Assembly (NCBI GenBank): GCA_052085365.1
Contig: JBQDFP010000004.1
Location: 60,019 to 124,018, forward strand
DNA: 64,000 nt
Origin: Canibacter sp052085365
GTDB taxonomy: Bacteria > Actinomycetota > Actinomycetes > Actinomycetales > Microbacteriaceae
Reading direction: 5' to 3'
Part shown: positions 9,020 to 18,097 of the stretch, in pieces
Numbering within the stretch: the stretch's first letter is position 1
Layout of the letters: each line of letters starts with the position of its first letter
The notes under the pieces: generated by a model
The model's database searches: none
What the model was told of the DNA's origin: nothing
Seen by the model: only the letters and a program-made list of their open reading frames with translations
Program-made: the position numbers and the translations under genes

Positions 9020-10372
9020 ATGTCAGAAAATCAGCATGACTTCACGCACGGACGTCCGTTGCGGCAGCTGATCATTTTTTCTGGCCCGATCATTCTGGCG
9101 AATCTGCTGCAGACGTCGTTCCAACTCATCGATAGCCTCTGGGTTGGTAACCTGCTTGGCGCCGGGGCACTCGCGGCCGTCGCCGTTTCAGCCACGATTC
9201 TGTTCACGGTGCTGTCATTCGTGATCGGAATGAATAACGCAGCTTTGGTGATTCTGTCGCAGCTCAAAGGACGACGCGACACCGCCGGGCTCAGCCGCTA
9301 CCTCAACGCGTTCGTCATCTTGCTTGTTCTCATGTCGATCGGTCTTGGGCTTGCCGGGTTCTTTGCAACAGGTCCGCTTTTGAGGCTGCTCGGTACCCCT
9401 GAAGCGATCATGAGTGACGCAACTGCCTATCTGCAGATTTCGTTTCTCGGCATGCTGTTCTTATTTGGCTACAACTTCATCGCAATGGTGCTGAGGGCAC
9501 TCGGGGACAGTAAAACTCCCATGAAATTCGTGTTCGTGGCGGTGCTCCTCAATGCGATTATCGATCCACTTTTTATACACACTTTCGGGCTCGGTATTCG
9601 TGGCGCAGCAGCTGCGACTGTGGTGTCACAGGGTGTCGCGTTCCTGTACGGCATCATCACTGTGATCTCCAAGAAACTTGCCCCGTTTAGTCTGCCAAAG
9701 TGGCCCACCTGGGTCGAGATTCGCACGATTTTAAATCTTGGCATCCCGTCTGGTCTGCAAATGGCCGTAATTTCTGGTGGATCAGCAGCGATCATGAGTG
9801 TCGTGAACAGTTTGGGCGCTGACGTTGTTGGTGGGTTTGGCGCTGCCCAGCGTCTCGATTCACTCATTATGCTGCCTGCGCAGGCGCTCAGCATTGCCGT
9901 GTCGAGTATGGCTGGCCAGAACATTGGCGTCCGCAACTGGTCGAGAGTTACTGAGATTACTCGTGCCGCGCTCGCGCTCAATCTTGCAGTGATGCTGACA
10001 ATTGCCGCAGTTATCGTCACCTTCGCAGAACCCGCGGTACGGCTCTTCATCCAAGACGAAGCCGCGGTCGCCTTTGGCACCAACTATTTACGATTTATTG
10101 GTTTCTTTTACCCGTTCCTCGGCATCAATTTCGTGCTCAACGGAGTAGTTCGTGCTTCGGGTGCGATGTACCAGGTGCTGGTTCTAAACATTATTTCGTT
10201 CTGGGTACTGCGGTTCCCTTTAACGTTTGTATTTACGCTGTGGATCGGTGAACCCGGCATCGCAGCGGGCATGGGCGTAAGTTTTGTCGTGAGCAGCCTG
10301 TTTGCGTTCCTATATTTCCGGTTCGGTAAATGGCGCCAGAAGGTTATCTTCCACGAGAAGTCAACTCAATAG
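9020..10372 (+). CDS. MATE-family multidrug/Na+ antiporter
   Basis: A 450-residue integral membrane exporter with about 12 helices in two homologous halves. FSGPIILANLLQTSFQLIDS and GNLLGAGALAAVAVS near the N-terminus, and NLGIPSGLQMAVISGGSAA at the start of the second half, are typical of the NorM/DinF-type MATE fold. The start ATG at 9020 follows GAGAGGCCGGG. An upstream in-frame start nine codons earlier is less likely. Cargo is unknown. It stands alone; the next 270 bases hold no recognisable gene. Confidence 0.88.
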   Translation: MSENQHDFTHGRPLRQLIIFSGPIILANLLQTSFQLIDSLWVGNLLGAGALAAVAVSATILFTVLSFVIGMNNAALVILSQLKGRRDTAGLSRYLNAFVILLVLMSIGLGLAGFFATGPLLRLLGTPEAIMSDATAYLQISFLGMLFLFGYNFIAMVLRALGDSKTPMKFVFVAVLLNAIIDPLFIHTFGLGIRGAAAATVVSQGVAFLYGIITVISKKLAPFSLPKWPTWVEIRTILNLGIPSGLQMAVISGGSAAIMSVVNSLGADVVGGFGAAQRLDSLIMLPAQALSIAVSSMAGQNIGVRNWSRVTEITRAALALNLAVMLTIAAVIVTFAEPAVRLFIQDEAAVAFGTNYLRFIGFFYPFLGINFVLNGVVRASGAMYQVLVLNIISFWVLRFPLTFVFTLWIGEPGIAAGMGVSFVVSSLFAFLYFRFGKWRQKVIFHEKSTQ

Positions 10373-10644
10373 TCACACACCATTACGGTGTCCGCTCGTG
10401 ACTTCAGTGAATTTATTCAGCTATACAAGGCACGAATCAGCGCAAAAGATGCTCCTCCGAATCTCGAGCATGACAACACGTCTGCGCGCTGCACTGCTAT
10501 CCGTTCATCACTATAGGCCAACATTTTCCTCTCTTCCTTAAATGATGCAATTTATCTGGCTCAAACAGTCGTCGCCGTCGATGAGCTCAAACCTGAAGGG
10601 TCCCGATAGTCCACACGATCAAGAAACAAAGTGGGGATTCATCG

Positions 10645-11072
10645 ATGAGTACTAGCACTGTGCGAAAAGAAGCAGGTTAACAAGGAAAATATCCGTCGCT
10701 ATTTTGACGATCCTCACCTTCGTGTTCATGCTAATGCCTGGGAACGTTCAGCCAGTCTTTGCGGCCCGAGGCACCTTGAACCTGACGGTAGAAGCGGTGA
10801 ATCAAACAGTGCCGTCCGGCGAGGGGCGAGCTTCCGAGTGCAATGGAGCTGCTCCGAATCGGGCAACTGCGACGATGCCCCGTGCGATCCCCGCACACAC
10901 AATTCCGGATGCACCAGTTGGCGAAGTAACGCCGCCGAGCGAAGCAGGCATCCTAGCGATCACGGGTGGGCCGAGCTTGGCCTTCATCGGAGGTGCGGCT
11001 CTACTGCTCTTGTTTGCAGGCGCAGTGGTCATTGCTCGCTCACGACGTAAGTCGAGCGAGACGATCGACTAG
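10645..11072 (+). pseudogene. LAXTG-anchored small surface protein, frameshifted near its start
   Basis: The frame ending at 11072 encodes a hydrophobic export signal (ILTILTFVFMLMP, then VQPVFAA), a short extracellular part, and a classic wall anchor: LAITGG, a hydrophobic stretch, then RSRRK. It has no plausible ATG or GTG in its own frame. A well-placed ATG at 10645 with GGGGA upstream reads MSTSTVRKEAG and stops at 10678. Shifting one frame around 10665-10676 would join the two into a normal signal peptide. Best read as one gene broken by a single-base indel, or as a sequencing error. The region 10373-10644 holds nothing recognisable. Confidence 0.55.
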
Positions 11073-11083
11073 CCGGACTCAGT

Positions 11084-11131
11084 AAGGGGGTGGTGTGCTG
11101 ACCGAACTATGGGCAAGCACACCACCCCCTT
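11084..11131 (+). terminator. terminator after the LAITG gene
   Basis: A perfect 16-bp stem: AAGGGGGTGGTGTGCT (11084-11099) pairs with its complement at 11116-11131 around a 16-base loop, just after the stop codon at 11072. Confidence 0.8.
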
Positions 11132-11136
11132 CACCT

Positions 11137-11159
11137 GGGTAGACGAGCATCGTCTACCC
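11137..11159 (-). terminator. hairpin terminator at the end of copB
   Basis: GGGTAGACGA (11137-11146) pairs with TCGTCTACCC (11150-11159) around a three-base loop. It begins within the last base of the copB stop codon, so it ends the leftward copper operon. Confidence 0.65.
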
Positions 11160-13243
11160 TACGTGGTGCTTTCTGGGTTCAGATCGATCCGGCGGAGCAC
11201 CTGTGCATTGAGTGCCACAACAACTGTCGACAGTGACATCAGGATCGCACCGACAGACATTGGAAGGATGAACCCAATCGGAGCCAAAATACCTGCCGCA
11301 AGCGGCACCGAAATGAGGTTATACCCGGCCGCCCACCAGAGATTCTGCGTCATCTTGCGGTAAGTAGCGCGGGAAAGTTCAATAACTGACACGACTGAGC
11401 GCGGGTCAGAACTAGCGAGAATGACGCCCGCCGAAGCTATCGCCACGTCGGTTCCAGCTCCGATCGCAATGCCGACGTTTGCCTGCGCGAGTGCGGGAGC
11501 GTCGTTGACTCCGTCCCCGACCATCGCAACGGTCTTACCTTCACGCTGCAGTTCAGAAACCTTCGCAGCTTTGTCTTCTGGCCGCACACCCGCAAATACT
11601 CGATCAATATTGAGTTCCTGTGCAACTTCGTGAGCGACGGCTTCAGCGTCCCCGGTGATCATGACCACTTCGGTTTCGAGTCGATGTAGCGCCTCGACCG
11701 CATCATGCGACTCCGCGCGCACCTCATCGGTGAGCTTAAGTCCGCCGATCATGACGCCATCTCGTACGACGTGCAGAATGATCGCGCCTTCGGTACGCCA
11801 ATTGTCGGCCCCACCGATTTCTGGTTGCTCGACCTCTTCAAGAAGTTTCGGACCGCCGACCCTGATCTCATGACCCGCGATAGTTGCAGTGACCCCCACG
11901 GCCGGGGAAGACGAGAACCCGCTAGCTTGTTCAAGATGTAGGCCCTGATTGTTTGCGGCAGCAACAATAGCGTGGGCTAAGGGATGTTCACTATCAGCTT
12001 CAGCTGATGCAGCCAGCGCAAGCACCGTGTCTGCTTGGTTATCGTCCGCAGGTTCAACCCCCGTAACAACCGGTTCACCTTTCGTGAGTGTCCCGGTTTT
12101 ATCGAAGAACACGGCATCAACCTGACGCATAGTCTCAAGCGCGAGGCGATCCTTCACGAGCACTCCGCCTCGAGCTGCGCGCTCAGTTGCGATGGACACC
12201 ACGAGTGGAATGGCAAGTCCAAGCGCGTGCGGGCAGGCAATCACGAGCACGGTAATGGTGCGCATCACCGCCGAATCTGGCGCTCCGACGAGTGTCCAAA
12301 TAGTTGCCGTGATGATCGCGGCGCCGAGAGCAAACCAGAAGAGTCCTGCGGCGGCACGATCCGCAATTCGTTGTGCTCGAGATGATGAGCTTTGCGCATC
12401 AGAAACGAGGCGGTTAATACCTGCGAGCGCAGTGTCGTCGCCGGTGGCGGTGATTTTTACGCGCAGTCCCGAATCAGTGGCGACTGTCCCGGCAGTCACT
12501 GCATCCCCTACGCCGCGGGCAACCGGACGGGATTCTCCCGTGATCATGGACTCATCCATGTCGGCTCGTCCGTCAACGATGACGCCATCGGCTGGCACAC
12601 TGCCACCGGGACGCACGATAACAATGTCGTCCACGCGCAGCTCTCCGGGGTGAACGGTGCTGACCTCATTACCATCAACGCGTTCAGCCTCGTCTGGAAG
12701 AAGCGCAGCAAGCGAGTCAAGCGCTGAGGTCGTTTGCGCGAGGGACCGCATTTCAATCCAGTGCCCGAGCAACATAATGACGACGAGCAGCGCGAGTTCC
12801 CACCAGAATTCAAGTTCATGGTGGATCAGCCCAAGCGTTGCAGCCCACGACGCAAAGAACGCGACGGTAATACCGAGCGCGATTAAGAGCATCATTCCAG
12901 GTGCGCGAGTTTTGATTTCACTGACCGCACCGGTAAGAAACGGTGACCCGCCCCAGACATACATGACCGTGCCGAGCACGGCCGCGATCCAAGTACTCCA
13001 AGCAGGCACGGAGTAGCCCAGCAGCATGGCAAACATGGGCGAGAATGCGACTACGGGAATCGCAAGCACCAAGTTCACCCAGAACAGTCGACGAAACTGC
13101 CCCACATGATCGCCGTGCCCCTCGTGTCCACTATGCCCCTCATGCCTGTGATGCTCGCCGTGACGCTTGTGGTCAATGTGATCGCTGTGGTGGGCAGTCG
13201 TTTCGTGAGAGGTGTGGTTGTGATGTTCGTGAGAGTTCGTCAT
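11159..13243 (-). CDS. copB: CopB-type P1B-3 copper/silver ATPase with His-rich N-terminus
   Basis: A 694-residue membrane ATPase that expels copper (Cu2+ or Cu+) or silver. The first 50 residues are extremely His-rich and replace the usual CxxC domain. Landmarks: TGES near 235, the membrane metal motif CPH (VIACPHALGLAIP, about 336) that defines the P1B-3 class, the phosphorylation site FDKTGTLTKGE (Asp about 381), and MVGDGVNDAPALA near the C-terminus. It follows copA by 36 bases, is last in the copZ-copA-copB operon, and ends at a hairpin. The start ATG has AGGTGAAGG upstream. Confidence 0.92.
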   Translation of the reverse strand: MTNSHEHHNHTSHETTAHHSDHIDHKRHGEHHRHEGHSGHEGHGDHVGQFRRLFWVNLVLAIPVVAFSPMFAMLLGYSVPAWSTWIAAVLGTVMYVWGGSPFLTGAVSEIKTRAPGMMLLIALGITVAFFASWAATLGLIHHELEFWWELALLVVIMLLGHWIEMRSLAQTTSALDSLAALLPDEAERVDGNEVSTVHPGELRVDDIVIVRPGGSVPADGVIVDGRADMDESMITGESRPVARGVGDAVTAGTVATDSGLRVKITATGDDTALAGINRLVSDAQSSSSRAQRIADRAAAGLFWFALGAAIITATIWTLVGAPDSAVMRTITVLVIACPHALGLAIPLVVSIATERAARGGVLVKDRLALETMRQVDAVFFDKTGTLTKGEPVVTGVEPADDNQADTVLALAASAEADSEHPLAHAIVAAANNQGLHLEQASGFSSSPAVGVTATIAGHEIRVGGPKLLEEVEQPEIGGADNWRTEGAIILHVVRDGVMIGGLKLTDEVRAESHDAVEALHRLETEVVMITGDAEAVAHEVAQELNIDRVFAGVRPEDKAAKVSELQREGKTVAMVGDGVNDAPALAQANVGIAIGAGTDVAIASAGVILASSDPRSVVSVIELSRATYRKMTQNLWWAAGYNLISVPLAAGILAPIGFILPMSVGAILMSLSTVVVALNAQVLRRIDLNPESTT

Positions 13244-13279
13244 GAAGCCTTCACCTTTCTGTCTCGGAAGTCTGGCGCA

Positions 13280-15541
13280 CTACTTCGTGACAGATGTGAA
13301 ACCACGCAGGCGGAGGCTATTGCCGACAACAAAAACGCTAGAGAACGCCATTGCCGCGCCCGCAAGCATTGGGTTCAGCATGCCGAGAGCCGCAACCGGA
13401 ATTGCTGCCACGTTATATGCAAATGCCCAAAACAGGTTGGTTTTGATGGTGCTGAGTGTTTTACGTGAGAGTCGTATAGCGTCGACAGCGCTGCGGAGGT
13501 CACCACGCACCAGTGTCAGGTCCGACGCTTCGATTGCTACGTCAGTTCCGGTGCCCATCGCGAGTCCGAGATCTGCCTGCGCGAGTGCGGGTGCGTCGTT
13601 CACGCCGTCACCTACCATCGCAACAACCTGACCTTCACGCTGCAAGCGCTCGACCACATCAACTTTTTCTTGTGGCAGCACTTCCGCTATCACCTCATCA
13701 ATACCGACCTCTGCTGCAATGTGACGAGCCACAGCTTCGTTATCTCCGGTGAGGAGCACCGGCGTGAGGCCGATCTTTTTGAGTTGAACAATAGCCTCGG
13801 CGCTCGTGGGTTTCACCGTGTCTGCAACAACGAGAACACCCCGCGCCTGGCCATCCCAACCGACCGCGACCGCGGTTTTACCTGCGGCTTCGGCTTGTGC
13901 CTTCGCTGCAGAAGTCGCAGGCGAGAGGTGCTGCGACCAGTCGGCGAGTAACGACTCGCGGCCAACGATCACCGCCGTTGCGCCGACAATGCCCTGCACG
14001 CCCTTGCCCTCGATGTTTGCGAAGTCTTCAACTTCAGGCAACGAGCCAACTTCTGTTTGTGCGCCTTTTGCAATTGCTTGTGCGATGGGGTGTTCGGAGG
14101 CATCCTCCAGGGCACCGGCGTAACGCAGCAGTGCTGTGCGATCCACTCCCGGTTCAGTAATCACGTCAACGAGTGTCATTTTGCCGGCGGTGACAGTGCC
14201 GGTTTTATCGAGCACAACGGTGTCGACTTTGCGTGTTGACTCGAGCACTTCAGGCCCTTTAATCAAGATGCCGAGCTGTGCGCCACGACCGGTACCGACC
14301 AGAAGCGCAGTCGGGGTTGCAAGGCCGAGAGCGCAAGGGCACGCGATCACGAGCACCGCAACGGCGGCAGTAAATGCGGCTGAAACCGGGAAGCCCGCTC
14401 CGAGCCATGCCCCAAGTGCAGCCACCGCAATCACAATCACAATAGGGACGAAAATGCCTGAGATACGGTCTGCCAGACGCTGTACTTCGGCTTTTCCGGT
14501 CTGGGCGTCTTCGACAAGTTTCGCCATTTGTGCGAGCTGCGTGTCTGCACCGATTCGGGTGGCACGGACAACAAGACGGCCACCGGCGTTTACAGTTGCG
14601 CCGGTGACGGTGTCCCCCTCGATGACTTCGACCGGCACTGATTCACCGGTGAGCATCGATGCGTCAACGGCTGATGTGCCTGACACGACAACTCCGTCAG
14701 TGGCGATCTTCTCGCCGGGCCGCACAATGAATTCGTCATCGACCTGTAGGTCGTCGGTTGAGATTTTCACCTCAGTACCGTTGCGGAGCACCGAGACTTC
14801 TTTCGCCCCAAGTTCAAGCAGGGCACGCAGTGCTGAACCTGCTTGCCGTTTCGATCGTTTCTCGAAATAGCGTCCCATAAGAATAAACATGGTGACGCCT
14901 GCGCCAACTTCGAGGTAAATATTTGCGGCACCGTCAGACGGCGCAATCGTCAGCTCGAAGGGGTGGGTCATTCCTGCGACACCGGCCGTGCCAAAGAAGA
15001 GCGCATACAGCGACCACAAGAGTGCGGCCAGAGTACCCATCGAAATGAGTGTGTCCATCGTGGCGGCACCCTGTTTAAGGTTTGCCCACGCCGCCTTATG
15101 GAACGGCCACGCCGCCCAAATAATGACCGGACCGGCAAGAGCAAGTGACAGCCATTGCCAGTTGGTGAATTGCAGGGCGGGGATCATCGACATTACGATG
15201 ACCGGTACCGTGAGCACGACTGATCCGACCAGTCGATGTTTCAACGAGATCAGTTCAAGATCGGGCGCCTCAGCATCGTCACCGTCTTTACTTCCAGACG
15301 TTTTTGGTTGTGGAAGTTCTGCGGTGTATCCAGTCTTTTCAATCTCTTCGACCAGGAGCTTCGAGTCATAACCTTCGGGAACAATAACTTTCGCTTTCTC
15401 GGTGGCGTAGTTGACAGTTGCGACGACGCCGTCGAGTTTGTTCAATTTCCGTTCGATCCGGTTCGCGCATGACGCACAGGTCATTCCACCGATCGCGAGT
15501 TCGACATCAGACCCGTTCGGGGCTGGCACTGTTGTGCTCAA
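13280..15541 (-). CDS. copA: CopA-type P1B-1 Cu+-exporting ATPase
   Basis: A 753-residue Cu+ export ATPase of the cytoplasmic membrane. One N-terminal heavy-metal-associated domain carries the Cys22-x-x-Cys25 site (GGMTCASCANRIERKL). The transmembrane CPC motif (VIACPCALGLATPTALLVG, near residue 400) and DKTGTVTAGK mark a P1B-1 copper pump, and VGDGVNDAPALAQ is the hinge. It begins with TTG behind a strong AGGAGG. It receives Cu+ from the CopZ encoded upstream and is paired with a second exporter, CopB, downstream. Confidence 0.93.
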   Translation of the reverse strand: MSTTVPAPNGSDVELAIGGMTCASCANRIERKLNKLDGVVATVNYATEKAKVIVPEGYDSKLLVEEIEKTGYTAELPQPKTSGSKDGDDAEAPDLELISLKHRLVGSVVLTVPVIVMSMIPALQFTNWQWLSLALAGPVIIWAAWPFHKAAWANLKQGAATMDTLISMGTLAALLWSLYALFFGTAGVAGMTHPFELTIAPSDGAANIYLEVGAGVTMFILMGRYFEKRSKRQAGSALRALLELGAKEVSVLRNGTEVKISTDDLQVDDEFIVRPGEKIATDGVVVSGTSAVDASMLTGESVPVEVIEGDTVTGATVNAGGRLVVRATRIGADTQLAQMAKLVEDAQTGKAEVQRLADRISGIFVPIVIVIAVAALGAWLGAGFPVSAAFTAAVAVLVIACPCALGLATPTALLVGTGRGAQLGILIKGPEVLESTRKVDTVVLDKTGTVTAGKMTLVDVITEPGVDRTALLRYAGALEDASEHPIAQAIAKGAQTEVGSLPEVEDFANIEGKGVQGIVGATAVIVGRESLLADWSQHLSPATSAAKAQAEAAGKTAVAVGWDGQARGVLVVADTVKPTSAEAIVQLKKIGLTPVLLTGDNEAVARHIAAEVGIDEVIAEVLPQEKVDVVERLQREGQVVAMVGDGVNDAPALAQADLGLAMGTGTDVAIEASDLTLVRGDLRSAVDAIRLSRKTLSTIKTNLFWAFAYNVAAIPVAALGMLNPMLAGAAMAFSSVFVVGNSLRLRGFTSVTK

Positions 15542-15612
15542 GGCGTATGCCTCCTGTACTTCCTATTGTGAGATCGGGGCCGGTCAAAGTTCGTGGGTGC
15601 TTCGTGAGACGT

Positions 15613-15759
15613 TTAATGATCAACGGTTGTGCTGTCGCTTTGCTCTACCCAGTGTTCGACAAAATCATCGGGTACGAGGACGTTTGCAAGGCCGAAGGCC
15701 GCACCAAATGCCACTACCAACCCAATGCCGTACAGCACGAGCCGCCACCCTGCTTTCAT
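15613..15759 (-). CDS. 48-residue single-span membrane protein coupled to copZ
   Basis: A short ORF between copZ and copA: MKAGWRLVLYGIGLVVAF begins a single transmembrane helix, followed by an outside tail with Asp, Glu, His and Val-Asp-His at the end. Its ATG overlaps the copZ stop codon as ATGA, the arrangement used for translational coupling, which is strong evidence that it is real. No CxxC or CPC motif is present. From memory, larger proteins with a similar N-terminus occur between copZ and copA in other actinobacteria, so this may be a reduced or truncated form. Function unknown; a role in copper delivery or export is inferred from position only. Confidence 0.65.
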   Translation of the reverse strand: MKAGWRLVLYGIGLVVAFGAAFGLANVLVPDDFVEHWVEQSDSTTVDH

Positions 15760-15968
15760 GAGATTCGCACTGCGGAATATCCAGCTTCAGATACGGCGTT
15801 CAGAATTTTCGTGTCGTCAATATCTGCCGCTGCCGAGACGACGAGTTTGCCAGTTTCGGAACTCACCTGGACGTCGTCCACGCCGGCAACTTCACTGACT
15901 TCTTCACGCACGGACATCTCGCAGTGTCCGCAGGTCATGCCTGTCACCTGGAATTCAGTCGTAGTCAT
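15756..15968 (-). CDS. copZ: CopZ-type copper chaperone
   Basis: A 70-residue cytosolic heavy-metal-associated (HMA) domain protein with the metal site GMTCGHCEMSVREEV (Cys-x-x-Cys) and the expected beta-alpha-beta-beta-alpha-beta length. The start at 15968 is fixed by AAAGGAGG directly upstream; the longer ORF runs into the operator region. First gene of the copper operon, it should carry Cu+ to CopA. Two CsoR-like operators lie 20-70 bases upstream. Confidence 0.9.
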   Translation of the reverse strand: MTTTEFQVTGMTCGHCEMSVREEVSEVAGVDDVQVSSETGKLVVSAAADIDDTKILNAVSEAGYSAVRIS

Positions 15969-15988
15969 CTTGCTCCTCCTTTGATCAC

Positions 15989-16005
15989 ATACCCCCATAG
16001 GGTAT
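15989..16005. promoter_or_regulatory. CsoR-like operator 1 of the copper operon
   Basis: Palindrome ATACCC-N5-GGGTAT, matching the general form of actinobacterial CsoR copper-repressor sites, 20 bases upstream of the copZ start. No csoR gene lies in the window. Confidence 0.6.
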
Positions 16006-16022
16006 CTCTGTATGACCAGAAT

Positions 16023-16039
16023 ATACCCCGTGAGGGTAA
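16023..16039. promoter_or_regulatory. CsoR-like operator 2 of the copper operon
   Basis: A second copy with the same spacing, ATACCC-N5-GGGTAA, 34 bases from the first, centre to centre. Confidence 0.55.
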
Positions 16040-16200
16040 AGTTCAAGACGCACGACAGGCGTAGTTAGCGCCTAATAATCAACGAACAGTTGCTGCACTC
16101 GCAGAATGACCCGTGCGTATCGCTCTCTGATGCCCAGATACTCGCTGACAATGACCTACTCACTCCCCCGAAATACTGGCTGAAGTGAGAACATAGCGAG

Positions 16201-16820
16201 ATGTCGCTATTTCACCTCTGCCCATTACCTGCTGGTCAGGTGGAGTTGCATGACGCACGCCGTCAGCGCCGGTGGACCGTACAATTAGAGCCGTTTGAGA
16301 TTGCTACGGTTCCGATAACGGTTGGCCAGTATGCCCAGTTCATTCCATCAATGGCTGACGCCGAACTCGAATCTCGGGCACCCATAGCAGGGCTGAGCTG
16401 GCTCGATTCCGTGAGGTTTTGCAATACGGCCTCAGAACGAGAAGGCCTCACGCCAGCGTACGCATTTTCAGATGGTGACGTTACATGGAACACCAACGCC
16501 GCAGGGTACCGATTACCGACTGAGGCTGAGTGGGAATATGCGTGCCGTGCAGGCACTCGAGGACCCCACTATGCACCACTCGACACCATCGCGTGGACCG
16601 CAACTGATCATGTTGACACGCCCCAATTAGTGGGCGCCAAGCAGCCCAACCGATTCGGGCTGTACGACACTCTCGGGAATGTATGGGAGTGGTGCTGGGA
16701 TTTTCTTGATCCGGCTCGCTATGACGAATACCGTGTTTTTCGTGGAGGTGGGTTTGCTGACAAACCGTGGAGCGTCCGGGCGTCGACGCGCAGGGGCGGA
16801 GCCCCGGGAATGAACCACCC
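16201..16820 (+). pseudogene. SUMF1/formylglycine-generating-enzyme-fold protein, 3' truncated by an IS3-family element
   Basis: About 206 residues of a SUMF1-domain protein: ATVPITVGQYAQF, GLSWLDSVRFCN, YRLPTEAEWEYACRAGT, GLYDTLGNVWEWCWD and VFRGGGFADKPW are the family blocks in order. The C-terminal end is lost at 16820, where an IS3-family terminal repeat begins; the reading frame only continues as junk inside the element. The two active-site cysteines of true formylglycine-generating enzyme are not present in the RGGGFADKPW region, so this was probably a different SUMF1-like protein. The ATG sits in the four-base loop of a 7-bp hairpin (16193-16210). Confidence 0.75.
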
Positions 16821-16854
16821 GGGTCTGCTGAAGCTTTACTTGACTCGGGTTTCT

Positions 16855-17736
16855 TCACGCCGCGAGTGCGACGCTGCCTACATTAACAACTTCAAACTCG
16901 ACCGGGGTCAACTTCCCAAGTCCACGCTGGCGACGCTTGCGATGATACTTCCCCTCAATCCACGCCACGATCGCCAGCCGCAACTCCAGCCGCGTCTCCC
17001 ACACCTTCCGGTCGAGCACATTTTTCTGCAGGAGCGAGAAGAAACTTTCCATCGCCGCGTTGTCGCCCGCCGCCCCGACACGCCCCATCGACCCCTGCAA
17101 CTGATGCCTGGTGAGCGCGTGTTGGAAGCTCTGCGATCGAAATTGACCGCCTCTGTCTGAATGCACAATCGTGCCTACCGGATTCCCGCGCTGCTCCACC
17201 GCGTTCGTGAGCGCGGCCACGGCAAGGGCCGCTTGCATGCGGTCACCGATCGAGTAGCCCACGATCCGGTTCGACCACACGTCTTTCACCGCGCAGAGAT
17301 AGAGTCTGCCTTCTTTCGTCCACTGCTCCGTAATATCCGTAAGCCACAACAAATTTGACCCAGACGCTGTAAATTCCCGCTCGACCAGATCATCACCCAC
17401 CGGCGCGCCAGCACGGGCGTTACGTGGCTTACGTTTCGTGATCACCGAACGGATGCCAGCGACATGACACAGCCGCCACACACGCCGTTCTGATACTTCG
17501 TAGCCCAGGCCTTGGAGCTCGTCGGCGAGGAACCGGTACCCGAATTCAGGGTCTTCCGCATGAATCTCGCGTAGTACCTCGATCAGATGTGCTTCTTCGA
17601 TTTCACGGTTCGACCGGGGCCGTTTCACCCACTGGTAGTACGCCTGCTTCGTAAATCCCAGCACCCTGCACGCCACCGCGACAGGCACCCTCACTGGGGC
17701 ACCTACTGCGGCCATCTCTTGGACGAGCGGGAACAC
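16855..17736 (-). CDS. IS3-family transposase OrfB (DDE integrase domain)
   Basis: A 293-residue DDE transposase: WLTDITEQW (first Asp), IVHSDRGGQF (second Asp) and NAAMESFFSLLQKN (Glu) form the catalytic triad. An N-terminal helical HTH_21-like part (AHLIEVLREIHAEDPEFGYR) precedes it. It begins at the last base of OrfA, consistent with a frameshifted OrfAB product. It appears intact. Confidence 0.9.
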   Translation of the reverse strand: MFPLVQEMAAVGAPVRVPVAVACRVLGFTKQAYYQWVKRPRSNREIEEAHLIEVLREIHAEDPEFGYRFLADELQGLGYEVSERRVWRLCHVAGIRSVITKRKPRNARAGAPVGDDLVEREFTASGSNLLWLTDITEQWTKEGRLYLCAVKDVWSNRIVGYSIGDRMQAALAVAALTNAVEQRGNPVGTIVHSDRGGQFRSQSFQHALTRHQLQGSMGRVGAAGDNAAMESFFSLLQKNVLDRKVWETRLELRLAIVAWIEGKYHRKRRQRGLGKLTPVEFEVVNVGSVALAA

Positions 17737-18029
17737 TATTTTGGGGGCGTGATGTGGATCTGTGACAGATACGCGGCCGCGCGACGCAACACCTCGTTCT
17801 CTTGTTCGAGGAGCCGGTTACGTTTGATCAGTTCACGAATCTGAGCATCTTCCTCTCGCGTCACTTCCGCCGCGAGGGGCAGTCCACGATCAGCTCGGTC
17901 GGCATCGGTCACCCATTTCGAGAGCGCTGATTTCGAGATCACGAGGTCTTTGCAGATCTGCGACTGGGTCGCGCCTTGTCTGACGAGCGCGACAGCATCT
18001 TTTCTGAACTCTTCCGAGTATTTGGCCAT
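17736..18029 (-). CDS. IS3-family transposase OrfA (helix-turn-helix)
   Basis: A 97-residue DNA-binding subunit: KYSEEFRKDAVALVRQGATQ and DLVISKSALSKWV form the HTH, followed by a leucine-zipper-like helix (IRELIKRNRLLEQENEVLRR). The start MAKYSEEF at 18029 is the usual OrfA start; the longer ORF runs into the terminal repeat. Confidence 0.9.
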   Translation of the reverse strand: MAKYSEEFRKDAVALVRQGATQSQICKDLVISKSALSKWVTDADRADRGLPLAAEVTREEDAQIRELIKRNRLLEQENEVLRRAAAYLSQIHITPPK

Positions 18030-18097
18030 GATCCATATCCTCCCAGCCAGTCCTACAGAACTGGCGGACAAGAGTCAATCAAACCTTCAGCAGACCC

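Larger units (their letters stand above)
16821..18097 (-). mobile_element. IS3-family insertion sequence with mismatched gene fragments on each side
   Basis: About 1.28 kb bounded by imperfect terminal inverted repeats: GGGTCTGCTGAAG at 16821 and its complement ending at 18097, extending to 26 bases with three mismatches. Two transposase ORFs lie inside. No target-site duplication is seen: the flanks read ACCACCC and AACCAGG. The left flank is a truncated SUMF1 gene and the right flank a truncated MFS gene, so the element most likely caused a deletion of the DNA in between. Confidence 0.85.

Noticed and set aside
16201..16820. Functional copper-dependent formylglycine-generating enzyme linked to the copper operon
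   Set aside because: The gene is truncated and the RGGGFADKPW region lacks the required cysteines.
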